From the NCBI RefSeq assembly GCF_020616555.1, contig NZ_CP085173.1, positions 1,178,001 through 1,242,000 on the forward strand: a stretch of DNA of 64,000 nt. The letters run 5' to 3'. The DNA comes from Streptomyces longhuiensis. Lineage in GTDB: Bacteria; Actinomycetota; Actinomycetes; Streptomycetales; Streptomycetaceae. The position numbers were made by a program, and so were the translations under genes. A model generated the notes under the pieces. That model made no database searches. It was not told the origin of the DNA and saw only the letters and a program-made list of their open reading frames with translations. Shown piece by piece: positions 51,091 through 60,857 of this stretch (position 1 is its first letter; the number at the start of each line of letters is the position of its first letter).

Positions 51091-52179
51091 TCAGGCGACT
51101 CGCCGGTCGTCGATGGCGTCGCGGTTCCAGGCGATGCCGAGACCGGGCTCGGAGGGGGCATGGGCGAGCCCGTCGGCGATGTGTACCTGACGGTTCGTCA
51201 CCGCACGCAGTTGCGGGATGTACTCGACGTAACGGGCGTTGGGTATGGCAGCAGTGAGGCTGACGTGGATCTCCATCAGGAAGTGCGGGCAGACCTCCAC
51301 ACCGAAGGCCTCCGCGAGATGGGCGACCTTGAGCCACGGGGTGATGCCGCCGATCCGGGACACGTCGGGCTGCACGATCCCGGCGGCCCCGCGCTGGAGG
51401 TACTCACGGAAGTGGCCGAGGGAGTACATGGACTCGCCGACAGCGACCGGCACGGTCGTCGAGGCAGCCAGGCGCTCGTGCCCAGCCACGTCGTCGGCGG
51501 GCAGCGGCTCCTCGAACCAGCCCACGTCGTACGGTTCGAGGTGCGCCGCGCGGCGCACGGCTTCGGCGGCGGTGAAGGCCTGGTTGGCGTCCACCATGAT
51601 GTCCATGCCGGGCCCGACGGCCTCACGCACGGCTCGGATGCGGGCCGCGTCCTCCCCCGCCGACGGCTTGCCCACCTTGATCTTCACGCCCGAGAACCCC
51701 TGGTCACGAGCCTCAAGGGCGCCCGCGACCAACTCGTCCTCGTCGAGTTGGAGCCAGCCGCGCTCGGTGTCGTACACCGGCGTGGCCGACCGGTGCCCGC
51801 CGGCCACGCGCCACAGCGGCTCCCCGGCCCGCAGGCAACGCAGGTCCCACAGGGCGAGGTCCACCGCGGCCAGGCCGAGTGCGGTGATCGCGCCGACCAT
51901 CGTGGCGCGCGTGCTGTCGTACATCGTCCGCCAGGCTCCCTCGACCTCGCGGGAGTCGTGGCCGATGAGCGAGGGCAACAGGTGGTCGCGCAGCATCGCG
52001 AGCACCGCCCGGCCGCCGGTGCCGATCGTGTACGAGTACCCGGTGCCGGTCAGGCCGTCGTCCGTCGTCACTCCGACGAAGAGCGTCTCCTGCTTGAGGA
52101 AGGCCTGGGACGCGTCGGTGCGCACCGTCTCCACCTCGATGTCGACGAGGTAGGCCTCCGCCTTGATCACTTTCGCCAC
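51091..52179 (-). CDS. Enolase-superfamily sugar-acid dehydratase
   Basis: A 362-residue enzyme of the mandelate racemase group. The general base is in K166-I-K168; metal ligands are D197 (VDAN), E223 (FEEPL) and E249 (GES); D272 and H299 (VCPHF) form the His-Asp dyad. The complete set argues for an active acid-sugar dehydratase. It is shorter than typical L-fuconate or L-rhamnonate dehydratases, so the exact sugar acid is uncertain. Operon context points to a 6-deoxy acid. Confidence 0.9.
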   Translation of the reverse strand: MAKVIKAEAYLVDIEVETVRTDASQAFLKQETLFVGVTTDDGLTGTGYSYTIGTGGRAVLAMLRDHLLPSLIGHDSREVEGAWRTMYDSTRATMVGAITALGLAAVDLALWDLRCLRAGEPLWRVAGGHRSATPVYDTERGWLQLDEDELVAGALEARDQGFSGVKIKVGKPSAGEDAARIRAVREAVGPGMDIMVDANQAFTAAEAVRRAAHLEPYDVGWFEEPLPADDVAGHERLAASTTVPVAVGESMYSLGHFREYLQRGAAGIVQPDVSRIGGITPWLKVAHLAEAFGVEVCPHFLMEIHVSLTAAIPNARYVEYIPQLRAVTNRQVHIADGLAHAPSEPGLGIAWNRDAIDDRRVA

Positions 52180-52301
52180 TGCTGCTCTCCAGCCTTGTAC
52201 ATAAGGTCACTTGAAGTCGTTGTGTCGCGTCGCCGGGGTGGTCCCGTTCGGCAGGCGACGGCTGAGCGGGGCCCCTGCCCGCCCTCATGGCGCGATGCGG
52301 C

Positions 52302-53225
52302 TCAGCGGTCCGCGCCGTCCAGCGCCGCGACGAGCGCCAGGACCGCGGCGCACAGTGGGACCGCGATCCCGTGTGTGCGTGCCTTGCGGACCACGGCCCC
52401 GAGGAGCCCGTCGTACTCCATCGGCCGGCCGGCGAGGCGGTCGGCGAGCATCGACGAACCGACCCCGGGCGGACGGGCGTCGATCCATGCCAGGACGTCG
52501 TCGACGGCGTCGTCGGGCTGCCGAGCGCCTTCGGCCCGGCCCACGGCGGCCACTTCACCGAGCATGGCGGCCGCCAGGTCCCGTACGGACGAGTCCCGGA
52601 AGACCTCGACGCGACGGGAGGTGAGGGCGGTGAGGGGGTTGGCGACAGCGTTCACCATGAGCTTGTGCCAGGCCGCCGTGGTGAAGTCGGCGACCATCTG
52701 CACGCCGAGCCCGGTCCGTTCGAGGAGCGGATGAGCCCGCCGCCCGGGAGCGTCGTCACCGACCACCAGACCCGCCCCGTCCTGCCGGACCTCCACCCGG
52801 CCCCTTCCCAGCCGCTCGGCGTTGAAGTGGACCAGGGCGGGGGCCACTTGATCGCCCGTGGAGTGCGGCGACACCCAGTCCCGGTGCTCGACACCGTTCT
52901 GCGCGACGACCACCACCGTGTCGCGATCGACCAGCCCTTCCAGCCAGGCACGCGCCGCGTCGCGCTGATGCAGCTTGGTCGCCACGACGACCCGGCGAAA
53001 GGAGTTCACCCGCGCCGGATCGTCCTGCCAGTCGACCGCCACGGTCCGGACGCCTTGATCATCGGTCAGCTCGATTTCGGCTACGGCAGCCGAGCCGGAT
53101 CGCCCGCACAGTGTGACCGGATGCCCCTCCAGGGCCAGCCGTGCCGCCAGTGCCAGGCCGACAGCTCCCGGCCCGACGATCGCGACCGGTTCCGGACCGG
53201 TCGGCTCGCTTCCACTCACACCCAC
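52302..53225 (-). CDS. 2-dehydropantoate 2-reductase-like oxidoreductase
   Basis: A 307-residue ketopantoate-reductase-fold protein. The N-terminal NAD(P) motif is VAIVGPGAVGLALAARLALE; the C-terminal helical domain contains the catalytic lysine region AAWHKLMVNAVANPLTAL. As first gene of the sugar-acid operon it is more likely to act on a 2-keto acid of that pathway than in pantothenate synthesis; this is inference. Terminal SDR-like substitutes for it are absent. Confidence 0.85.
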   Translation of the reverse strand: MGVSGSEPTGPEPVAIVGPGAVGLALAARLALEGHPVTLCGRSGSAAVAEIELTDDQGVRTVAVDWQDDPARVNSFRRVVVATKLHQRDAARAWLEGLVDRDTVVVVAQNGVEHRDWVSPHSTGDQVAPALVHFNAERLGRGRVEVRQDGAGLVVGDDAPGRRAHPLLERTGLGVQMVADFTTAAWHKLMVNAVANPLTALTSRRVEVFRDSSVRDLAAAMLGEVAAVGRAEGARQPDDAVDDVLAWIDARPPGVGSSMLADRLAGRPMEYDGLLGAVVRKARTHGIAVPLCAAVLALVAALDGADR

Positions 53226-53239
53226 GGCCCATCCATTTC

Positions 53240-53280
53240 ATATAGGAACTGCGCTCGATCGAAAGAATGCTATAGATTTC
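53240..53280. promoter_or_regulatory. AT-rich promoter region of the sugar-acid operon
   Basis: In the space upstream of the reductase start the short inverted repeat TATAG (53243-53247) / CTATA (53272-53276) and unusual AT richness mark the likely promoter and regulator site. A consensus pair could not be fixed by eye. Confidence 0.35.
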
Positions 53281-53544
53281 GCGCCACGGCAACCCTCACT
53301 CGATATCAACAAGGTCACCGGTCAAGAGGCTCGTCGCCGTGGCGGTTCGCCCGCCCGCCAGGCCCACGCTGCGCGCATGAGGTCCGCGGACAAGGCCCGC
53401 ACAAATGCCCCACCGCTCCGGTCGAGGGCAGGGCCGCAGCTGCGCGAACGGCAGGGCACGCCCCGCGCATGTCCATCAAGGCTCTGGCGGCAACGCCCTC
53501 GCAGCACGCCTCTGAACCCGACACCACGCGACACAGGAGCGGTC

Positions 53545-53796
53545 GTGCGCGCACGAGACCTCGCAGTCGCCCACGCATCGGGGAACGCCGACAGCGACGC
53601 CACGCAAGCGGCCCGCCTCACGTCCGAGCACAAACTCCCCGGACTCCTCGCCCCCGATCGAGGCCCATCACTGATCTCCGTTGTGGACGAGAAGAACGCC
53701 GACCGGCCCTGCCACGCACTCCACGGCCGCGCCGTCGCCGACGGCCTCCCCCGTGACATCACACCGCGGCCGGTCGCCGCCCTTGAGCTGCTGTGA
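53545..53796 (+). CDS. Truncated CBS-domain protein
   Basis: An 83-residue reading; GTG 53545 follows ACAGGAGC. The start VRARDLAVAHASGNADSDAT continuing QAARLTSEHKLPGLL matches the first CBS strand-helix of streptomycete CBS proteins, and the end (DEKNADRPCHALHGRAVADG LP) matches their final part, but the middle (the nucleotide-binding strands) is missing. It is probably a deletion derivative; the good ribosome site suggests it may still be made. Confidence 0.55.
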   Translation: MRARDLAVAHASGNADSDATQAARLTSEHKLPGLLAPDRGPSLISVVDEKNADRPCHALHGRAVADGLPRDITPRPVAALELL

Positions 53797-53823
53797 GCAG
53801 GGGAAGATGCGGGCCCTCGGCCT

Positions 53824-54140
53824 TCAAGGGCCGGTCTCGAAGCGGGGTGGCTTGAGGCCTTTGAGGCCTGCGGTGTTCGGGGCGGTCGGGGCGTCGAAGA
53901 ACGAGACGGCGATCCGCTGCGCGCACTTCGACGTGGCGAACACGACGTGGGGTTCGCAAGGGACGGTGACGACCTTGGCCCTGCTCAGCGTGCGGGCGAC
54001 GTACGGCCCGTTGTCCGCGCCGGTCTAGGAGTCGAACCCCGCCCGAGAGGGCGACCGTGGGAATGCCGCTGCGCGTGACGTCCCGGAGCGAGCGCGGCGC
54101 CGCCGGGACGTTCCACACCTCGCACTCCGGGCGCAGGAAG
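53824..54140 (-). pseudogene. Secreted alpha/beta hydrolase C-terminal ghost
   Basis: The minus strand reads VPAAPRSLRDVTRSGIPTVA then LSGGFDS, TAG, TGADNGPYVARTLSRAKVV and FATSKCAQRIAVSFFDAPTA to TGA 53824-53826. This is the end of tripeptidyl-aminopeptidase-like secreted hydrolases (PTLxxSGGxDxxT...ACAQxxxxSF). The TAG (near 54030) replaces a Gln-type codon. The N-terminal two thirds are missing. Confidence 0.5.
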
Positions 54141-54149
54141 GTGAGCTGC

Positions 54150-54731
54150 GGTGCCTGGCCGAGGCTCCGGTGGGCGCGTCCGGCGGCGACCTGGTGGTAG
54201 TTGTTTTCGGTGTAGCACTGATGGGAGGCACCGGTCGTGGTCGCCTGCGCCGACGTGGAGGACGCGCCCACGGCCCCTGAGTCGTCCACGGCGGCCACGG
54301 TGTAGCCGTACGTCGCGCCGGAGGCGAGCCCGGTGTCGGTGAACGAGGTCGAGGAAGGCGACCGACCTGGCTGCCGCGCCGTAGACCCGACAGGAAGCCG
54401 CACCGTCGACGGCGGTCCAGGACAAGGACGCCGAGGTGTCGGTGGTGGCGGAGACGCCGAGCCCGGACAGAACGGGCAAGGGACCAGCGCCGTCGGTGGC
54501 GTCGAGGCCCCACAAGTGTCCGATCCAGCACGAGGCACAGATGTTCACGTCCGGCAGGCACCGGCCGGCCGCGCCGCATTGGGTGACCCCGGTGCCGGGG
54601 TCGACGGCCTGCCCGAGGGACATGCCAAGTAAAATGCTGTACGGCTCGACCACGCTGCGGCCGGAGGCGTCCTGGTAGACCTCGTGCGGGTAACCCCGTG
54701 CGGTGTCGTGCCACCGCTGACCCGACCCCAA
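54150..54731 (-). pseudogene. PHB depolymerase with FN3 domain, broken
   Basis: The minus strand reads ARGYPHEVYQDASGRSVVEP...DPGTGVTQCGAAGRCLPDVN, the end of an extracellular poly(3-hydroxybutyrate) depolymerase catalytic domain. A fibronectin type III domain follows in shifting frames (SATTDTSASLSWTAVDGAAS; then STSFTDTGLASGATYGYTVA) and a CYTENNYHQVAAGRAHRSLG tail. At least two frameshifts and a missing N-terminus. It runs straight into the hydrolase ghost, so a deletion fused the two. Confidence 0.6.
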
Positions 54732-55041
54732 ACGGCAGCTCCCTGCACACGCACTTCCTCGCGGGAGGGAGTGCCAAGCAAACAGTGACAGGCCTCAGCA
54801 GCAGTACGACAGGACGGGCGAAAACGGGTGACGGAGGTCACCGACACGTTCTGGTCGATCTTGGAATGCGCGGGTCCCGCCGCACTGCTGAGCCTTGTGG
54901 GCAGACCCCTGTCCATCCCTGGTCCAAGGTGGCGCCGGGTCAAGGTGCTCAGCACGACAGACCACCTGGCCGGAGACCTTCCCGGTCCCATGCCACACAC
55001 ATCCGCTCATAGACCACTGTCTTCGAAAGGTCTCCTGCACC
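54732..55041. other. Gap before MFS gene
   Basis: No convincing coding sequence on either strand. It must hold the promoter of the downstream MFS gene; no clear motif was picked. Confidence 0.4.
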
Positions 55042-56259
55042 ATGCCGCTGGCCCTGCTGGCCCTTGCTGTTGTCGCGTTCGGCATCGGCACGACCGAATT
55101 CGCCACGATGGGGCTGCTGCCCCAGATCGCTGACGGCATCGACGTATCCGTGCCGCATGCCGGCAACCTCGTATCGGCCTACGCGCTCGGTGTCGTCGTC
55201 GGTGCCCCCGTACTGACGGGCATCGGCGCGCGCGTTCCCCACAAGCGACTGCTGCTGCTCCTGTCCGGACTGTTCGTGGTCGGCAACATCGCGTCCGCGC
55301 TCGCTCCCAACTTCGGCCTGCTCTTCGCCGCGCGCTTTCTGGCGGGTCTGCCGCACGGAGCGCTGTTCGGTGTGGGCGCCGTCGTCGCCTCCCGGCTGGT
55401 CGCCCCCGAACGAGCCGCACGTGCCGTCTCGAAGATGTTCCTCGGGCTCACCATCGCCAACATCGTCGGAGTGCCGGCCAGTACAGCCCTCGGGCAGCAC
55501 CTGGGCTGGCGGTCCGCCTACTGGGCGGTCGCCGTCATCGGCATCATCGCCCTCGCCTCCCTGGCCCTCTTCGTTCCCCACCAGCCACGTGGCCGCCAGT
55601 CCGGCATCCGGCACGAGCTGCGGGCGATGGGCAACAAGCAGGTCGCGATCGGCCTGGCCACCGCCGTCGTCGGGTTCGGCGGGTTCTTCGCCGTCTACAG
55701 CTACCTGGTGCCCATGCTCACGAACGTGACGGGCATCTCCGACTCCTCCACCACGCTGGTCCTCGCGCTCTACGGCGTCGGCATGACGCTCGGCACGGTG
55801 ATCGCAGGCCCGCTCACGGACCGCGCCCTCAGGCCGACCCTGTACGCGGGGCTCGCTCTGCTGGCCGCGGCGCTGGTGACGTTCTACTTCACCGTCCACA
55901 GCACCGTGCCCGCGCTGGTGACGATCGCCTTCATCGGTGCGATGGGTTCCCTCATCACCACGCCCGTCCAGATGTTGCTCATGGCCAAGGCACAGAACGC
56001 TCCGACGATGGCGGCCGCCTCCAACCACTCCGCATTCAACCTCGCCAACGCGGGCGGTGCCTGGCTCGGCGGCCTGGCCATCTCGGCGGGCTGGGGCTGG
56101 ACCTCACCCAACCTGGTCGGGGCGGCTCTCGCCCTGGCCGGCCTGGGCCTCGCCTTCACCGGAGGCCTCATGGACCGGGGCACCCGACGCTCGGAGGTGG
56201 TCACCTCCTCCCGTGCGGAACACCCGACGGAAGCCGACCAGGTCGCCGCGACCCAATGA
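55042..56259 (+). CDS. MFS efflux transporter, AraJ/PbuE-like
   Basis: A 405-residue transporter with about 12 membrane helices. The signatures GIGTTEFATMGLLPQIAD and AGLPHGALFGVGAVVASRL are typical of the arabinose-efflux/drug-H+ antiporter-1 branch (AraJ, PbuE, CmlR). Substrate unknown. The ATG at 55042 is chosen because hydrophobic sequence begins at once; an upstream in-frame extension is not protein-like. Confidence 0.9.
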   Translation: MPLALLALAVVAFGIGTTEFATMGLLPQIADGIDVSVPHAGNLVSAYALGVVVGAPVLTGIGARVPHKRLLLLLSGLFVVGNIASALAPNFGLLFAARFLAGLPHGALFGVGAVVASRLVAPERAARAVSKMFLGLTIANIVGVPASTALGQHLGWRSAYWAVAVIGIIALASLALFVPHQPRGRQSGIRHELRAMGNKQVAIGLATAVVGFGGFFAVYSYLVPMLTNVTGISDSSTTLVLALYGVGMTLGTVIAGPLTDRALRPTLYAGLALLAAALVTFYFTVHSTVPALVTIAFIGAMGSLITTPVQMLLMAKAQNAPTMAAASNHSAFNLANAGGAWLGGLAISAGWGWTSPNLVGAALALAGLGLAFTGGLMDRGTRRSEVVTSSRAEHPTEADQVAATQ

Positions 56260-57088
56260 GCGCGTGCAGGCTCGTTCCCGTGGCCGTGGCGGCGGACACG
56301 AGTTGCCGGAGCGGTGACCGCCCGGCGGGATGGCTCCCGGCATCAAGGCCTCCGCACTGAGCAGATCGGGCACCAGCCACACCCAACTTCGAGCGGCTGG
56401 TGCCCACAGTGACGGCGAGGAGCGCGCAGGGACGCGGTCCGGCGCACGGCAAAGCCAGGTGCGGGAGCGGGAGTTCGAGAGCGGCGAGGCCTGGCGTCTT
56501 CACCGCTCGCGGCCTTGGTCGTCCTGATTCATCACGCCGATCGCGGCTCACTCAAGCCCATCCCAGCCTTATGTCGATCCGGCCGTCGGCCGCTCCCGCA
56601 TGGACCGGAGGGTGCGGGCGAGCGACGTGGCATGACGCACCACCGTGCCCGCGACATCAGTACGGCAGTTGAGGGCCAGCGATCACCTGTCGTGCGCCCC
56701 GCTCACGGGCGTAGGGCTGGGCGTCGTCGAAGGTGCACCGTGGTGCCTCCGTACTTCAGCCACTTTCGTCCCTGCGGCACCGACTGCACCGTGCGCCCTG
56801 TCCGGCGACACCCTCCGACTGTCCGAGCTCCCAGCCGCTAAACAAACCCGTTCGCACATAGCTGGAATCAGGGAAGCGGAAACAGAGTTGAATCGACGTC
56901 CATGCGTCGAGCGTGCCCGCCCCCAGTGCCCTCCCTTGCTCCGGTGTACGGGAGTTCCTCTCGTGGTCCGGCACATGTGCGCGTCCGAGTAGTCGTCAAC
57001 AGACCGGAGGATCGTGCATGGCGGCGAATGCCGCGGGTACTCGAAGGCGACCGGCACGATCACCATCCGACACTGGAGGCGAAATTCC
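56260..57088. other. 830-base gap without recognisable gene
   Basis: Readings on both strands are short and arginine-rich without family features. No repeats or strong hairpins were seen. Confidence 0.5.
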
Positions 57089-57310
57089 ATGGGCCTAGGT
57101 GGATGCATTCTGCTCATCGGCGCAGGCGCCATTCTCACATTCGGCACCGACTGGCAGATGCGGAGCGTCAACCTCGATGTGGTCGGCACGATCATGATGA
57201 TCGTCGGCGTCATCGGTGTACTGGCATTCACCAGCATCGCCAAACGCAGGCGGGTCGTCGTGCCATCGTCCGCTCCGCTCATCGAGGAAGAGCGAGATCG
57301 CCGTCTCTGA
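57089..57310 (+). CDS. DUF6458-like small membrane protein
   Basis: A 73-residue protein; ATG 57089 follows CTGGAGGC. It has two membrane helices (GGCILLIGAGAILTFG and VVGTIMMIVGVIGVLAFTSI) around TDWQMRSVNLDVVG and a basic C-terminal tail. This is the standard small actinomycete membrane family of unknown role. A frame beginning at 57014 is too long for the family. Confidence 0.82.
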   Translation: MGLGGCILLIGAGAILTFGTDWQMRSVNLDVVGTIMMIVGVIGVLAFTSIAKRRRVVVPSSAPLIEEERDRRL

Positions 57311-58164
57311 TACGAGGCGACAGGTTTGCCGCGGACACCGGTAGACCGCGGGCGGTTGTCCGCATCTCCGTCGCATCGGGTCCCAATGGGCTCGCATTCA
57401 CGGCAAGCTGAGGCACCAGAAAACCCAGCCGGACGGTGACCTGCACATCACTACTTGGCGCCGCACCCTCGAACCGCTCAAGCGCGGTGAAGCCCGGCTT
57501 TGCCACGAGGCGCATCGAGGGGTCGGCGGCGGGCTGAGCACATGGCGCCAACGGTTCGCTGGGAAGCGCGTCGGCGACCTAGTCAAGTGTCGCTGCGCAC
57601 GCCTCGGCGGCATACCTGGATCTCCCGCCTCTGCGGCGGTGGAGGGGACACTGAAGGGTGATCGACGCGCTCCCGCTCGACCACAGCCCCTCGACCACAG
57701 CCCAGGGACGTCTTGGGCCTACCCGACCAAGACGTTCGGGTCGCAGAAGGCACTCACAACCAGGCTGCGCAAGTGGCCGGCTGACGGCACTAGAGGAGAA
57801 AGCGTTCCGAATCCCTGCTCGTGCAGGCCGACGCCGGGGCGGCGTCGACGCCACGACCACCCGCACACACCATCCCCGGCAGGAGCCCCCTCGAGCGAAG
57901 GCGCCCCCTGCCGGGGAACCGGACCACCAGCATCTGGTGACCTTCTCGGCCAGGTCGACACACGCCGACAAGGTCACCAGATGCAAGAACCGTGGCTGAT
58001 CGGCGGCAGGACGCCTGCTTTCGACAACTGCCTGCTAGGCAGCTCTGTAGCGGAGCATCAAGCTAAAGCGATGGCGTGGCCTCGCCTGGCCTGGCCTGGC
58101 CTGGCCTGGCCACACTGGACCATCGTGGGTGTCTTCATCTGACCCAAAGGTGTCGAAAACGCCC
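57311..58164. other. Gap with two hairpins and a pentamer repeat
   Basis: No gene is recognised. Two hairpins lie close together: CCCCGGCAGG (57873-57882) with 57907-57916, and GCATCTGGTGACCTT (57930-57944) with its exact complement at 57970-57984. At 58086-58110 the unit CTGGC is repeated five times. Confidence 0.5.
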
Positions 58165-58407
58165 CTAGTCCTGCTCGGCGTTCCTCTCTTGTTCGATGAG
58201 CTGGTCGGCCTTCTGCTGCGAGCTCGGCTGGTCCGCCAGGCCCCCCATGACGTCGGCCACCTCTACGCCCGTGGTGTCGAAATACCGCCGGGCAATCTCC
58301 CTCTGCTTCGACAGTGGCTGGTCCTTCAGCCATCGTCCGTTGTCCGCGCTGATCAGATGCATCAGGGCACTGACCGGGTCAGTGTTGTGACCGAGGACTT
58401 CGGTCAT
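58165..58407 (-). CDS. Small soluble hypothetical protein
   Basis: An 80-residue protein with a strong ribosome site (AAAGGAGATCCCC before ATG 58407). The sequence is helical and charged: NTDPVSALMHLISADNGRWL, LSKQREIARRYFDTTGVEVA, SSQQKADQLIEQERNAEQD. No family is recognised. It is probably genuine because of its ribosome site and composition. Confidence 0.65.
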   Translation of the reverse strand: MTEVLGHNTDPVSALMHLISADNGRWLKDQPLSKQREIARRYFDTTGVEVADVMGGLADQPSSQQKADQLIEQERNAEQD

Positions 58408-58982
58408 GGGGATCTCCTTTCGTAGACGGGGCCGACCCCGAAGGCAGTGAGCGACGGCCGCCGGGCGCCTGTACCGAAAGTCCTGCCCGAGGCATGCATG
58501 GGACAGGCGCAGCCTGCTCGCAATGCACTCCATTGAAGGAGCTTGCCGCCGCGTGCCGGTACGCTCCTTTGCCCGTCGATACAGGGGTATACGAGGAACA
58601 GATGAACCGGCACGGTTCAGCGAAGGCCGGGCAGATACCTCCGCGGCCGGAGACCGGTGCGAACCACGTCACGACGGGGTCGGTGAGAATCTGTGGGCGG
58701 CACTCAGATGCTGCAGACCTGGGTGGCGTGCAGGCCTCCAGAGCCCTGCGTGACCTCGTACTCCCCCGCGGCCTTCCTCTAGATGGCGGACGGCGTCGCA
58801 CCCCTGCTGATCGAGCTCGCGCAGGAACCCGTACAGACCACGCGCATACGCAGCCAGCGAACCGGGGAACCGTCACCACGGCGTGGACCTTCAGGAGCGC
58901 GTCAGCGAGGACATGGTGCGTGGCCGCCGACGACTTCACCGCCGCCATGAACGCGAGCCGGTGCAGGCAATGCTGGTGAAGG
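58408..58982. other. Gap, probably eroded desaturase upstream part
   Basis: No clear reading. As a fatty-acid-desaturase C-terminus follows, this stretch may be its eroded upstream part, but no histidine box can be found in it. Confidence 0.35.
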
Positions 58983-59275
58983 ATGAGGGAATGCTCGGCC
59001 GGCTTTCTTCGCCGCCAGGTACTGACCTCACGCAACGTCAACGGCGGCTGGTTCACCGACATCGCGCTGGGCGGGCTGAACCACAGGTCGAGCATCACCT
59101 GTTCCCTAACATGCCCAGCCCCAACCTGCACAAGGCCCGGGCCCTCGTCCGGCGCTACTGCGAGGAACTGGGCGTGGATTACCTGGAGACCGGCCTGATC
59201 ACCTCCTACCGACAGGCGCTCATAAGCCTCCACCAGGCCAGAGCACCCCTCCGGCATTTCCGCGTCGGCGCCTAG
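58983..59275 (+). pseudogene. Fatty-acid desaturase C-terminal ghost
   Basis: Frame one encodes FLRRQVLTSRNVNGGWFTDI and ALGGLNH; after a one-base frame change at about 59080-59090 it continues VEHHLFPNMPSPNLHKARAL and TGLITSYRQALISL. VEHHLFP is the third histidine box (HxxHH type) of membrane desaturases. The two upstream boxes are missing. Confidence 0.65.
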
Positions 59276-59835
59276 GGATCACCAGGCATCCAAGCCTGTC
59301 GCGACTGTGTTCGTGATCGCGCACAGGCACTGGGATGAGGTTGACAGGAGCGGGTCACACATCCTGCCTGACCGGCCACCTCAAACCGAAATGCCCGACA
59401 AGGCCGGCGACCCTTGGCCCCGGCCTCGACATCACCCGCGCCGCCCGCCGGGACACGCACGGAGGAGACCCGGGCCCCCGCCCCGCCGACCAGGTAATCG
59501 ATCACGGAGACAGTTACGGGCAGGGACACCCGGGGTGCCCGTCTTAACCGCTCAAGGTGCGACGCGCCAGATTCCCATCACACTGGAGTTCATGACAGTA
59601 GAGACGCGGGCTCATACCAAGGGCCCGAGCAGTGGCCTAGGGACCTGAAGTACGGGGATGCCCGCTCAAGCGTCTTTTCTCGTCAATCGCGGCGACAGCA
59701 ATGCTTCCCGACGCGAGGCAAAGCAATGCGCTCGCGCGGCCCTTGACCGTGTGGAGCTGCGCCTTACTGGTCCGCTGCCTTGCCACAGCTTCTTCTCCGG
59801 TGAAGGTACTCCTGTTCGAACTGCTGGAGTGTGAC
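59276..59835. other. Gap upstream of gas-vesicle-like genes
   Basis: No protein-like reading was found, and no gvpA, gvpJ, gvpF or gvpL gene occurs here. It presumably holds the promoter of the gvpG-like gene, but nothing specific was recognised. Confidence 0.4.
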
Positions 59836-60095
59836 ATGGGACTGATAACCGGTTTACCCACGTTGCCCATGGCACGGGTCTGCGGCCTCGGGTGGGTGGC
59901 GGAGAAGCCGAATATCCCAGCCGAGGGTGAGTTGCGTAATCCAGGAGTGCTCCGGGCCCAGCCTGCTGCACCAAACCAGGACCTCGGAGACCGCGACATC
60001 AGCCTGGAGGAGTTCGAACGAGAAGAGGAGCGGCTGACCGAGCGGCTGCATACCGCACGAGGTTGTTCCTCCGCCGAACGATCGAAGGTGACCTC

Positions 60096-60851
<756 letters not shown>

Positions 60852-60857
60852 TCAGTG

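Noticed and set aside
48729..51161. An 810-residue minus-strand frame
   Set aside because: It fuses the FAH hydrolase with an off-frame reading of the MFS gene; the hydrolase begins at 49571.
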